Assembly: GCA_003427395.1 (NCBI GenBank)
Contig: BFEA01000026.1
Coordinates: 424,860-444,859, forward strand
Source of the DNA: Chara braunii
Taxonomy: Eukaryota > Streptophyta > Charophyceae > Charales > Characeae
DNA length: 20,000 nt
Direction: 5' to 3'
The notes under the pieces were generated by a model, which saw only the letters and a list, made by a program, of their open reading frames with translations, had not been told where the DNA came from and ran no database searches. Below, piece after piece: positions 8,640 through 17,876 of the stretch. Each line of letters starts with the position of its first letter. Position 1 is the stretch's first letter. Both the position numbers and the translations under genes were made by a program.

Positions 8640-9470
8640 ATTTGATAGGATTAATCTTCATTATCTTTTCTCCTAATCCCGTGAATGAAATTAATTCTGA
8701 TGTTTTTTGTTCAAAAGTTATGTGAATTCCTTCATTATACCAAATTCTTTTCGTTATTTAGTTTCAATTTTTTTTTTTTTCCAGAAATTCGTGAAATATT
8801 TTTTTTTAATTTACCAAATTTGATTTTTATGAACTCGACTCAATTTCTACTTCCGGTCCTCTGTAAAAATTCTAAAATTCTGCAATTATTTTTGAAATTC
8901 TTTTGGAGTTTTTTTGAAACTTCTTAAAAATTTTTATTAATTTTACAACATCATGATATTTTTTTTGAATTTCATCTAAAATTTTTCGAAACCTCTTTTG
9001 ACTTATCCTATTCGACTGTCATTAATTCCTTATGTTTTTTAATCGTAAACTCTTTATTTATGAATTTGTTTTCTATTTTAATTTTCATAAGCCTTCATTT
9101 TTTTATTTTTTTTTTGGAAATACATCAAGGAATTTTTCATTTTATTTCAAAAGTGTCCTCTAAACTCATCTCTACCTCTTCTCTCAAACCCCGGAAGTTT
9201 CAGATTTTTTTATGATTGTTTTTTAAATTCGTTGAGTTTTGCTTCAATTTCTTCTAAATTTTAAATTTACGTCCAAATAATTTTGGAATTTTAGTTTGAC
9301 CTCGCAAATTTCTTTTGCATGCTTTACTTTATATTCTGTTCCTTTCTCTGAAAAGCTCCCCTCATTTTCTTACCCAAATGGGAAATTGAATCCCTTCTCC
9401 CTCAATCGGACTCAAAATTTTCTTGATTTAGTTTTATAATTTCGTTAGACGTCATTCCTACCCGCCCTCT
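8640..9470. other. AT-rich, T-biased spacer without genes
   Basis: The plus strand is dominated by T runs and short AATTT/AAATT words (for example 8768-8780, 8950-8958 and 9098-9115). No coding or RNA gene signal is visible. Composition returns to normal near 9470. Confidence 0.8.
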
Positions 9471-9700
9471 TTTCTCAGTCCACCCTACCCCCCCTTCCGC
9501 GTGTCACCCTGACTCCTCGTGACAACCCATAGCGCGCACTCCAAAATCACGCTCGAGATGTCCACGCTGGGAACCGGCTCGCTCGCTTTAACGCACCGAT
9601 CGGGTCCATTGAGCGACCCTCTCGTCCCAGTCCCCCCTCTGCACCATCTTCATCTTCTTTATCCCTTGATTTCATGCAGAGGGTAGAGTCCATGATCCCA

Positions 9701-9785
9701 GATCGCTCCACTAGCGACTGCCTTGCACTTCTTGCTTGCAAGATGACTTGGATCGCTTCACCAGTGACGGCCTTGCACTTCTTGC
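9701..9785 (+). repeat. Two diverged 35-bp direct repeats, period 50 bp
   Basis: 9701-9735 and 9751-9785 match at 31 of 35 positions, sharing GATCGCT at the start and CCTTGCACTTCTTGC at the end. The overlapping open frames on the two strands are probably by-products. Confidence 0.85.
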
Positions 9786-9928
9786 AGCCGAGCGGTATTG
9801 TTATTCTGCAGGTAAGACTGGGGGAAGGAGGAGGAGGAGGGAGGGAGGAATGGGTTGTGGGAAGAGAATCATATGAAGGAACAGTGAAAATCAAGGAAAT
9901 GAGAGGGCATTTGTGTCCCAATGTATCA

Positions 9929-10004
9929 ATCAGTGTTTAAGGGACTGAATGTGTGTCGCTCGATTATAGAAGTTGATAAATCAGTGTTTAAGGGACTGAA
10001 TGTG
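9929..10004 (+). repeat. Exact 25-bp direct repeat, period 51 bp
   Basis: ATCAGTGTTTAAGGGACTGA plus TGTG-ending sequence at 9929-9953 returns without change at 9980-10004. Identity suggests a recent local duplication. The period is close to that of the pair at 9701-9785, though the sequences are unrelated. Confidence 0.93.
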
Positions 10005-10396
10005 CTTATTATTTATGTATTTCTACTGTTCTTTTTAGTACACCCATTAGTGGTACATTTTTTCATAATAGTCAACTTATATTAGATCAATTTTCATGCA
10101 ATAATCAGGTATTGAGTGTCGAAGGGGTTAACGACTCACGTGTTGCTGTTGCAACAATACTCGAGGACTCGTCTCTTCAGTGTGCTTGTACGCTAAAAAA
10201 TCGGATTCAAGGAACGATAACCCAAGCTAGTTGAAAGTTCTCTTTTCCTTTCTAGATGTATATGGATATGTCTATGGAATTAGTTATCATTCAATAATTC
10301 TTCCTCATTTCAACAATAATGAATGTTATGAAAATTGTCTTCCTGCAGTTGATGTTCGACAGTCATGGAGTTTTTTACAAGCTTTGTTTTTGCATC
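10005..10396. other. No gene seen
   Basis: AT-leaning sequence with no recognisable domain or RNA. An open frame from 10231 runs into the LINE remnant and is not supported as a gene. Confidence 0.5.
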
Positions 10397-10407
10397 GAAA
10401 TGTCCGA
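10397..10407. repeat. Possible target-site duplication, left copy
   Basis: GAAATGTCCGA lies directly before the T-rich run that would be the tail of a minus-strand LINE fragment. It matches GAAATGCCCGA at 10613-10623 with one transition. Confidence 0.5.
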
Positions 10408-10612
10408 TGTTTTTTTATCTTTTTTTTTTCCTTTTTGGAGAGCACGCACCCTCCTGTGCTAGCAGTGATGGTAAAAGTCAACCCTGCTAGCGCCGGGGGG
10501 GGGGGGGAGGAGGCTCCATCTATTGGTGGGGAGCATCATGATAACCTGATGGAAAGCGGGTCCAACGTCCCTTACATAAGATAGTACAGACAATCGTAAA
10601 GAAAATAACAAG
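10408..10612 (-). mobile_element. 5'-truncated LINE 3'-end fragment (about 205 bp)
   Basis: Read on the minus strand, 10571-10551 gives GGGACGTTGGACCCGCTTTC, close to the repeated core of the LINE 3' UTR. It is followed, as in the LINE terminus at 7618-7638, by GCTCCCCACCAATAGATGGA (10531-10512). Weak similarity continues (TTTTACCATCACT against CTTACCACCACT) to an A-rich tail, which appears on the plus strand as the T-rich run 10409-10436. A run of 13 G (10495-10507) interrupts it. Short length and an intact 3' end fit target-primed reverse transcription with early stop. The subfamily differs from the long copy at 1311-7745, because the two diverge between the blocks. Confidence 0.72.
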
Positions 10613-10623
10613 GAAATGCCCGA
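10613..10623. repeat. Possible target-site duplication, right copy
   Basis: GAAATGCCCGA, one mismatch from 10397-10407. If real, it sets the insert at 10408-10612. Confidence 0.5.
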
Positions 10624-11392
10624 CAACATTGATTGCTCTTAGTTCCAGACGATCGACTGCGCAGGTTTGCGGTAAGAGGAACTCTCTGCCTCCCGTTGTC
10701 TCAAGCATGCAACAGTTGGGGTTGTCATGATCCACCCCACCCCTTTCTCCCGCCAGTTGGCCGCCGTTCAGTATACTTCAGTCCGTAATCCAACTTATGT
10801 CGCTCCATACCACTGTGCAAGGAATATGAGCGAGAGCGATAGAAATCCAAATTGGAAAATCACGAAGTAGTCCAGATAGTCGTGTACCAAACACAGAGCA
10901 CAATGCACCAAGATACCATCCAAATAAGAGCAATATAATGAACTCGTATATCAATGGCAATGCTTTCTGGCCTCACCAACACAGGATTAGTTGTCACTCC
11001 TACTGATTTGTTCCCAGTGCCCAGCCTACACTACTCAACCTATCTATGTCTGCCTACGTTTTTGCAACCAGATCGCATCGAAGTTGAAGACCAATGTATG
11101 TGACGTCATCAAAATGTCGAGCGCAACATACACCAGGTACGTTCTCTTTCCTCCCCTCATCACACGCTGTCTCCCCTCTGCATGAGCCTCGTATCTAAAC
11201 ACCACCATCGTCATCACCTGCTACCCGCACGCATAGCCCGGCTATGGGCGTCGTGCGCCCGCTGCCACTGCAGCGTCCTCTCACCTCTTGCGCCCGCGTG
11301 CGCCCCAGCCTGTCTACTTAGCGCAGTGTCACACAACAAAGCAGCAGTGTGGCAACATCTGCTCAGGCCATAATGTCGTGCCTCTGAGCTCA
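10624..11392. other. No gene seen; one short palindrome
   Basis: No domain or RNA gene is recognisable. CATAGCC (11232-11238) and GGCTATG (11240-11246) form a 7-bp palindrome around a single C. A GC-rich stretch covers 11220-11310. Confidence 0.5.
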
Positions 11393-11413
11393 CACTTTCC
11401 TATATGGAAAGTG
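11393..11413. repeat. Short perfect hairpin
   Basis: CACTTTCC (11393-11400) and GGAAAGTG (11406-11413) pair perfectly around TATAT. No T run follows, so this is not a Pol III terminator. Its role is unknown. Confidence 0.7.
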
Positions 11414-11568
11414 CGCCCTGCCGCTGGCCTGCCTGGGCCTGGCGTGTAGGGGCCCAGTAGCTTCAAGTTGGCCCAAAATATTTGCGCCTCAGACCCAGTT
11501 TCAAACACTGATTCGGGCCTCGTGCAACTGGGCACGTCCAAGTAGCCCTCCAGGCTCCAAGTGTTTGC

Positions 11569-12170
11569 CGCATTCTCATTGGTCTGTGGTAGATGTGTGA
11601 CGACAATATTGCATTGTCATTGGTCCACTGCCACTACTTGATGAAATTGGGCGGGGAAATAAGTGATTCTGAGACTTTTGTATCGGGCGACCTCGTTTCT
11701 CACGTCGGAATTAGTAGACAGTTAGTGTAGGGAGAGAAAGAAGAGAAAAACGGTGCGCGGAGGTGTAGCGATGGCAAAAACAGTTATGGTAGAAGGAAAT
11801 AAAACTGTAGCGCGTCCGTTCCTCCATGGAATCGGGCGGGGAAAGAGGCATTTTGGGGGTTCTGAGCTAGGGCGAATCTATTAGTAAGATCAGATTTGGG
11901 TAAAAGTCAATAGATTAAGAGATTAGTAAAGAAAGTGTTGCATGGAAGAAGGGCAGAGGTGAAGTGAACGAGAGGGAAAAGTCATGTATCTCGCCCGTTT
12001 CTTGATGGAATCGGGCGAGTAAGGAGGCTAACCTGATGTCTTTGACCACTGCGATCATGATGGCATCAATGGATTTCAGGTTAAGGGTAAGGTATGGACA
12101 GTAGAGTGGTTTTTGGCTGCGCCTGGGGAAAGGGGTGATGTATCTCCCCGCGTTTTAGCGGGAGATTCAT
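11569..12170 (+). repeat. Degenerate tandem repeat of about 180 bp
   Basis: GAAATTGGGCGGGGAAATA (11643), GGAATCGGGCGGGGAAAGA (11828) and GGAATCGGGCGAGTAAGGA (12007) recur at 185 and 179 bp. Upstream of the last two, TGTAGCGCGTCCGTTCCTCC and TGTATCTCGCCCGTTTCTTG also correspond, and a partial fourth TGTATCTCCCCGCGTTTT starts at about 12137. Between the cores similarity is weak (TTAGTA-type words), so the array is old. CATTCTCATTGGTC/CATTGTCATTGGTC (11569 and 11612) is a smaller duplication at its left side. No coding potential seen. Confidence 0.7.
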
Positions 12171-14380
12171 TCACCTTTCACATAACGGGTGTGTAGGGGG
12201 GCGGAAACAAGTCGGGACGTGCATGGTTACTTGGCGAAGGCGCATCTGGCTCATGTTCCAGCGAAAGAATTATCCCCTCCCCTCCGCCTGTCAACGCGGT
12301 TTTGGGGGAGCTTGTCGTCACAGTTGCCATAGCAGCGCCCATCGAGATCTCGTTGGCCACCCTCAATTGAGTCTCGAAGACCCGCCTGGTCACCGTCCCC
12401 GAAGCGACCACCTTCTTGTTCGTCTGGGAGGGGGTTGCCCTCGTGTCTGCTCATCGTGGCCGCTACTGCGATCGTGATTGTTCCTCCTCGCAGCCGCTTG
12501 CGCGGCCTCACCACGCTTGCTCCTATAAAAGTCGATGAACCTGGTCACCGTTTGGAGGAAGATCAGCAGCTAAAATGAAGAGCGGCTATGAGTTGGGCGC
12601 GAGCAGGCTACGAGGGAGATAGGAGTAGATCTCACTGATCTCCTAATAGATTTCAGTACTGAAATCAACCAACATAAGTTTGAGGTATTGCAGTTAGTTT
12701 GCACTCGCCAACCTTGCGGATCGGATTCTGTAATGGTCGTTGCTGGTGGGGTACAGCATGTGCGGAATGTTCTGCGAATGTATCCTCTCGTATTGTAGCA
12801 GAAGGTACATGGGCATGTTGCATTGTCGACAGGTAAGGGAATGAGAACGCTTATCGCAGGCGTTCTACTAGCAGTCACGATCGGTATGGTCATGTGGTTC
12901 GTCTTAAGGGCTCACGCGACTGTGTTGTTGTCATGACTAAGCTAGTACTGCGAACGGAAGACTCATTCTGATTTAGCCCATCCGAGCGATCGGAAGGCGT
13001 GAAGTGAGCTGGGAGGTTGGAGATTTAGCCACCGATAGCGATGTTGATGAACATGATTGCACTGTTGAGGGTGGTCGCAGTATTGATTGATCCCGCTGCC
13101 ACGATTCCGGTTATGCCTTATTATGGTAAGGACCAGGCTCATTACGACAATAAAAACTCCTCCGTTAAAGTTCGAGTGAACCCGGCCACGCTTGTGACCA
13201 GCTGCGTTTTTTTTGCAGGCGGGCTGTTGTGTCGATAGTAAGGAGGAGGGAACGTGGTGACCACGTCATTTCATAGCATGGAGGAGGACTTGTGAAATTA
13301 CGAACTTTCCTAGTAGCTGCTGCATTGCTTATCTTGACGGAAATGGTGGACGCAGCAGGCCAAACGCGAAGGAGCAGGCTTACCAGCTGACTGAGGGGAC
13401 TGCCCATACAGTCAGGTGAAGCAGCAGAGGACGACAACAGGGTTGGGGGACTTGCCACTTAGCAGAAGTGCTGCATGTATCATCAACTGAAGTGGCGGAG
13501 CCTGCGAGCCAAAGGTCTGTAAGCTTACTTACTGGTCTCTATGTTATCCATCATTTGTTAGACCGGAAGAGTGAGGAGAAAGGTTGTGGGATTGCAGATC
13601 TACCTGTTGGCTGGCAGACCGTCATCCCGTCAGCCTGCGCGGCAAGAAGACCAGCTGCAGAGATTACTGAACTACCGGCTGACGGAAGAGTTGCTCAGCC
13701 TGCTGTATCTGAGTAAAGAAAGGCGAGCCGCAAGGCTGACAACCCGCTAATACTCTGCTGATCGTATCATGCGACGCAGCTGAAGGCAGGCCGCAAGGAG
13801 TAGGTTTGGTCACAGGGCGGTGCGTTGTCCATCCTATTGAACGGAGTAGGGGAAGGAGAGCCAGGGGACTGCAGATCTACTTGTGATCAATGGGTTTCGG
13901 GTCACGAGCTCGCTAAGAGAATTGAGATCGTTGAAAGGGAGTCATCAGGGAGTCAGCAGTTGGTGCTTTGACTTCGGTTGACCAACGACTGTGTATCTTG
14001 GCTGCCATTGCGGGGCCCTCAGGCGCACAAAGGTTACAAGACCCTCTCCAGAGAGTTGAGTTTGTCCCTCTCCTGTATCTCGAGAGTCTGAAACCCCTTA
14101 TCTTCTGCCCTTCTTACTCTCAGTCTAATCCTGGTTACGAGAGGAAGGCGGCAGGCGAAATTGCAACCTGTAGGACCGCAGCAAGACTCTGTAGGGAGTC
14201 AGCCCACCGATTGTGAGAGCTCTGCCGGAAATCAGGAGGAGTTATGGAAGCAGGGAACTGAGAGGTAATCATTGCTTTCCTTCTATAACCCCAGTATAAC
14301 CCTTATCTGTATTCCTTGATATGTTTTGACTGAGCATACTGCATGCACCCCTACTTTGACTTTTAGTTTGACTTTCAGGA
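12171..14380. other. Long stretch without a supportable gene
   Basis: Short open frames exist on both strands but none shows a known domain, and they overlap one another. Structure that can be seen: an 18-bp perfect palindrome GATTTCAGTACTGAAATC (12649-12666); ACGTGGT/ACCACGT around one G (13252-13266); CTGACTG/CAGTCAG (13387-13393 and 13409-13415); CCGTCAGCC/GGCTGACGG (13627-13635 and 13677-13685); and a repeated TGCAGATCTAC (about 13594 and 13870). A TATAAAAG word is at 12525-12532 without a gene to go with it. A GTAAGG...TTTTTTTTGCAG pair (13126-13218) could be an intron but has no convincing exons. Confidence 0.5.
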
Positions 14381-14518
14381 CACAACCCAGACTAAGTAAA
14401 AGAATGTATGCTCAATGTCAGTTTTAGTTTAATTGTCTGACTGAAAAGAAATTGTGGGATTGCATCTGGGGGAAGGATGTGAGGCACTATTGCTTCAAAG
14501 TTTGTTTGGGTCATTAAG

Positions 14519-15114
14519 GCTGGGAAGTCCCAATAAGTTTGGGGAGACCTAGTGCTGTGTTTAGTTCTGAATGTTCTGGAGGTTAGGAAGTCCCCATAAG
14601 TTTGGGGAGACCTAGTGATGTGAAATTGCATGGAGAGTTAGGCCATTCTATAAGTTTAGGTGGTCTGGTTGCTCTGACTTGTGAGGGTTAATTGTGATTG
14701 GACTTTTCAGGAGCCAAGCACATTTTGTAAGTTCAGGTGGCTTGGTTGCCTTATCTACTTTGTGTTTCTATCAGTTTCTTTAGTTTCTGAACGAGGAGGT
14801 TTGAGCATGTTCCATAAGTTTGGGTGACTCAGCCTCTTCCTGCTTTGGCCTTGAGATAAATGAACCAGACTGAGGACCAAGACATGTTCCATAAGTTTGG
14901 GTGGTCTTGGTCCAATGCCTCGCACATGCTGGAACCCGAAGGTTATAATTTGGCTATACTTTATTACTATCTTATTTAATAACAGGCTAGTCAGACTATT
15001 CTATAAGTTTAGGTAGTCTGACTATAGCTTATCACAATCTGAAGAAAGTATAACTGAGAGTAACTTGGGCCGACTGAGCATTGTTTCTAAGACGAATGGC
15101 TCAGTCCTACGCCC
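14519..15114 (+). repeat. Array of eight hairpin units with conserved loop and covarying stems
   Basis: Seven units carry a loop built on ATAAGTTTRGG (14533, 14596, 14650, 14727 as GTAAGTTCAGG, 14814, 14891 and 15003). Flanking arms pair: TTAGG..TCCCC/GGGGA..CCTAG (14583-14615); AGTTAGGCCA/TGGTCTGGTT (14636-14645, 14661-14670); AGCCAAGC/GCTTGGTT (14712-14719, 14740-14747); GAGGTTTGAG/CTCAGCCTC (from 14796); GGACCAAGAC/GTCTTGGTCC (14874-14883, 14904-14913); TAGTCAGACTA/TAGTCTGACTA (14988-14998, 15014-15024). The eighth, GACTGAGC/GCTCAGTC (15072-15079, 15099-15106), has another 19-nt loop and an outer GGGC/GCCC. Spacing is irregular, 54-112 bp. Units one and two are a 62-63-bp duplication. Stem sequences differ from unit to unit but complementarity is kept. 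It may be an RNA-level element, a fold-back repeat family or part of a non-coding transcript; no known family is recognised. Confidence 0.85.
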
Positions 15115-15172
15115 GCTTTGAAGATTAAGTTCGGAGAGATATATACAATCTGGCTACTAAACAGTTCAGGGC

Positions 15173-15190
15173 GACTAGGATGGCCTAGTC
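15173..15190. repeat. Short hairpin after the array
   Basis: GACTAGG and CCTAGTC form a perfect 7-bp stem around ATGG. It lies 60 bp beyond the last array unit but lacks the conserved loop, so its membership is uncertain. Confidence 0.55.
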
Positions 15191-15230
15191 ATATGCTCAA
15201 AGAAGATAAAAGTTGTTGTGCCCGAAATGC

Positions 15231-15290
15231 TAATTTCAGTTTTGGACTCGTTACCCATGACATGAAACTAGGGGTCCCCGTTAACCAAAT
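15231..15290 (+). repeat. 60-bp direct repeat, left copy
   Basis: Matches 15651-15710 at 48 of 60 positions, with TTTGGACTCGTTACCC exact. The pair encloses an AT-rich segment. Confidence 0.88.
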
Positions 15291-15650
15291 AAAAACCCTA
15301 ATTTTCAGACCACTTGCCATGCCATTTATAAAAAAACAAAGGGTCATTTAAATCAAATTTGCCATCAATTCATAGAGTGGAGACCATATTAACCGACGAA
15401 AAAAAAAAAAAAAAAAAGATTTATAATAAAAAACATACAAAACAATATTTTCATGAAATTCGCAAATATTTTAATTTTAGAAATCTTGAAAATTTTCAGA
15501 AATCTTAACAGAGGAAATTTCAATTCTCCAAATGAAATAAAATTTGACACACAGTAACAGAGGAAATTTCAATTTTCGAAATGACACAAAATTTGACATA
15601 CAACAACCTTGAACCAAACAAAAACAGACAATTTTTTTTTTTCTTCAAAA
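15291..15650. other. AT-rich segment between direct repeats
   Basis: A-rich on the plus strand with a run of about 19 A near 15400-15418. It holds a 49-bp tandem duplication: AACAGAGGAAATTTCAATT starts at 15507 and again at 15556, and both copies continue with AAATGA and AAAATTTGACA. No gene is visible. Confidence 0.8.
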
Positions 15651-15710
15651 TAATTTCAGCTTTGGACTCGTTACCCAGGGTCTGAAATTGAGGGTCCTCG
15701 ATAACCATTT
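15651..15710 (+). repeat. 60-bp direct repeat, right copy
   Basis: Second copy, offset 420 bp from 15231-15290, 80% identical by eye. The pentanucleotide satellite begins a few bases downstream. Confidence 0.88.
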
Positions 15711-15718
15711 GTGACTAT

Positions 15719-17455
15719 ATGTTGCGATACTCTTATCTACTTTACTCCACTCCCCTCCGCTCTACTTTTCTCTATTCTACTCTAGTACACTCGACTCTAC
15801 TCGACTTTACTCGACTCGACGCTACTCTACTCTACACTACACTACTTTACTCTACTTTGTCTTACTCTTTCTTACTCCACTCTCCGATATGCTACTACTT
15901 TACAATACTTTATGTTACAATACTCTAATCTACTCAAGTTTTCTTTGCTCTACTCTACTCTACTCTTTCCTATTTTACTCTATTCTACTCGATTCTACTT
16001 TACTGTACTCTATCACTGTACTCTACTCCAGGATACTCTACTCTATGATACTTTATGTTTCCTTATTCATCTCAAGTCTACTCTTGTCTACTCTTCTCTT
16101 CCCTACTGTACTCTACTTTACTTTACTCTACAATAATCTACCCTTCCCTACTTTTCTCGACTCTACTTTTTTTCACTTCTCTCTTCCATAAGCTTCTCTT
16201 CTCTACTCTACACTTCCTTGCTCTGCTCTGTTCTGCTATGGTCCACTCTACTCTACTCTACACTTCCCTACTCTACTCCACTCTACCCTACTCCACTCCA
16301 CTCTACTCTACTTTACTTTACTCTCCTCCACTCCTCTCTGCTCCACTCCACTGTTTTACACACTACTCTACTTCATTCCACGCCACGCCACTCCACTCCA
16401 CTCCAATTTGCTCAGCTCCACTCTCCTCCACTCCATTCCACTCCACTCCACTCTACTTCACTATACTCTCCTCGACTCAACGTTACTCCACACTTCATTC
16501 TACTTCACTTTACTCCATTCGACTCGACTATATTCCACTAGACTCCACTCCACACCACTCTGTTCGACTCTTCTCCCGCTACTTCACTTCACTCTCCTCC
16601 ATTCCATGTTACTCCACTCCACTCCATTCTACTCGAGTCCACTTCACTCCATTCGACTCAACGATATTCTACTAGACTCTACTCCACACCACTCCACTAC
16701 TCTACTCTACTCGACTCTTCTCCACCCGATTCTCCTCTACTCTACACCACTATACTCAACTCTACTATACTCTCAACTCTACTATACTTTGCTTTACTAT
16801 ACTTTATTATAATCTAAACTACTTTGCTCTATTAGAGTCAGGTTGATCTCGTTTTGAGTATCGCTTTAATTTGTTTTAGAGCATAGGTCCATTTGAGGTA
16901 CGCCCATCTTCTCTACTCTACTCCACTCGACTCTATTCTACTCGACTCGACGCGAATTCTATTGTACTTTATGCTACACTACTATAAGCTACGCTACTCT
17001 ACTCTACTCTACTCTACTCTACTCTTTCCTATTTTACTCTACTGTACTTTTTTCTATTTTACTGTACTCTACTCGATTCGACTTTACTTTACTCTAACCT
17101 ACTCTACTCTACTCTAGGATACTGTATTGTTTACTCTATGATACTTTATGCTTCCCTACTCTTCTCCACTCTACTATTTTCTACTCTTCTTTTTCCTAAG
17201 TTTTTCTTCCCTACTCTACTCTACTCTAGGATACTCTACTTTACTCTACAATACTCTATGCTGCCCTACTCTTTTCGACTCTACTTTTTTTCTCTTTTCT
17301 CTTCCCTACTCTTCTTTACTTTACGCTCCCTGCTCTGCTCTACTCTACTTTATGCTTCCCTACTCCACTCTACTATATTATACTCCACTGTACTCCATTG
17401 TACTCCACTCTACTTTACTATACTCTCCTCCACTCCTCTTTGCTCCACTCCCAAT
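15719..17455 (+). repeat. Degenerate CTCTA pentanucleotide satellite
   Basis: About 1.7 kb built on the pentamer CTCTA (also read TCTAC), with variants TTTAC, CTCGA, CTCCA and CTTTA. Stretches of exact pentamers occur (for example 16993-17025). Variants are regional: CTCCA dominates about 16230-16740, and TTTA/TTTC forms dominate the two sides. About 65-70 bp without the pattern interrupt at 16830-16900. Because the period is not a multiple of three, all three forward frames stay open for long distances and give Ser/Thr/Leu/Tyr/His-rich peptides (STLLYSTLLYS); these are artefacts of the repeat. Confidence 0.97.
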
Positions 17456-17764
17456 AATTATCTGTCTGATCTGGACAAAACGACCTTTCAAACCTTTTCT
17501 ATTGTCATTATAGTATTACAGGGAACCCTGCAGCAACCACATCTGTGTTCAAGCCTCCAACAAGGGAACATGCAGAAGGTGCACCCTCCAGCAGGAGCGA
17601 CACCTGCTACAGCAGGTTGACGATACCGTGCAGGGATTAGCCTGTAGCATTGCTAGTGAAACCGAGCTTCTTCGACGGGTCGTTTGTTGTGCCTCTCCTG
17701 TGGTCCCCTGCCCCTACGAACATCAACAACCTCTGCTCAATGCCGCACGGGGGGCCCAACGACC
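17456..17764. other. No assured gene; short helical reading frame
   Basis: Unique-looking sequence between the satellite and the SINE. The plus frame around 17578-17680 reads TLQQERHLLQQVDDTVQG and on, a Leu/Gln-rich helical pattern such as occurs in coiled coils of retroelement gag-like proteins. It runs into the SINE on the other strand and stops at 17825. There is too little to name a product. Confidence 0.35.
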
Positions 17765-17876
17765 TATCTCTAGGTGGCGGGCACCAAGTTTGCTCAAGAA
17801 GGTACATGAGGCCAATGGGGATTGAACCCAAGACCTCTTATATGTCACTGCCTTACCAACTAGTCCGCTAAATCTC
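17765..17876 (-). mobile_element. tRNA-derived SINE-like element (minus strand)
   Basis: On the minus strand, GGAGATTTAGCGGACTAGTT (17876-17857) carries a Pol III A box (TAGCGGACTAGTTGG), and GGTTCAATCCC (17828-17818) is a B box at the distance normal for a tRNA. The 3' sequence after the T arm does not pair with the 5' GGAGATT, so this is not a functional tRNA. A non-tRNA body follows (TTGGTGCCCGCCACCTAGAG), resembling the body of the element at 18661. The 3' end and target-site duplication could not be fixed; it may extend to about 17700. Confidence 0.65.

Noticed and set aside
9547-9921. Minus-strand coding frame
   Set aside because: It lies over a short duplication, is proline-rich at the start and has no domain. 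It is probably a chance frame.
12525-12532. TATA box
   Set aside because: TATAAAAG alone is common by chance and no gene or LTR structure follows.
13126-13218. 93-nt intron (GTAAGG to TTTTTTTTGCAG)
   Set aside because: The borders look good, but the neighbouring frames show no protein-like continuation on either side.
14519-15114. CRISPR array
   Set aside because: Units are unequal, spacing irregular, the setting is eukaryotic and there are no cas genes. The repeated part is the loop, not the arms.
14519-15114. microRNA precursors or hammerhead ribozymes
   Set aside because: Stems of 8-14 bp are too short for usual microRNA precursors, and the CTGANGA/GAAA core of hammerheads is absent.
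15719-17620. Long open frames giving Ser/Leu/Tyr/His-rich peptides
   Set aside because: They arise in all three forward frames from the CTCTA pentamer and have no start context, domain or codon bias.
17818-17876. Functional tRNA gene, minus strand
   Set aside because: A and B boxes are present but the acceptor arms do not pair.
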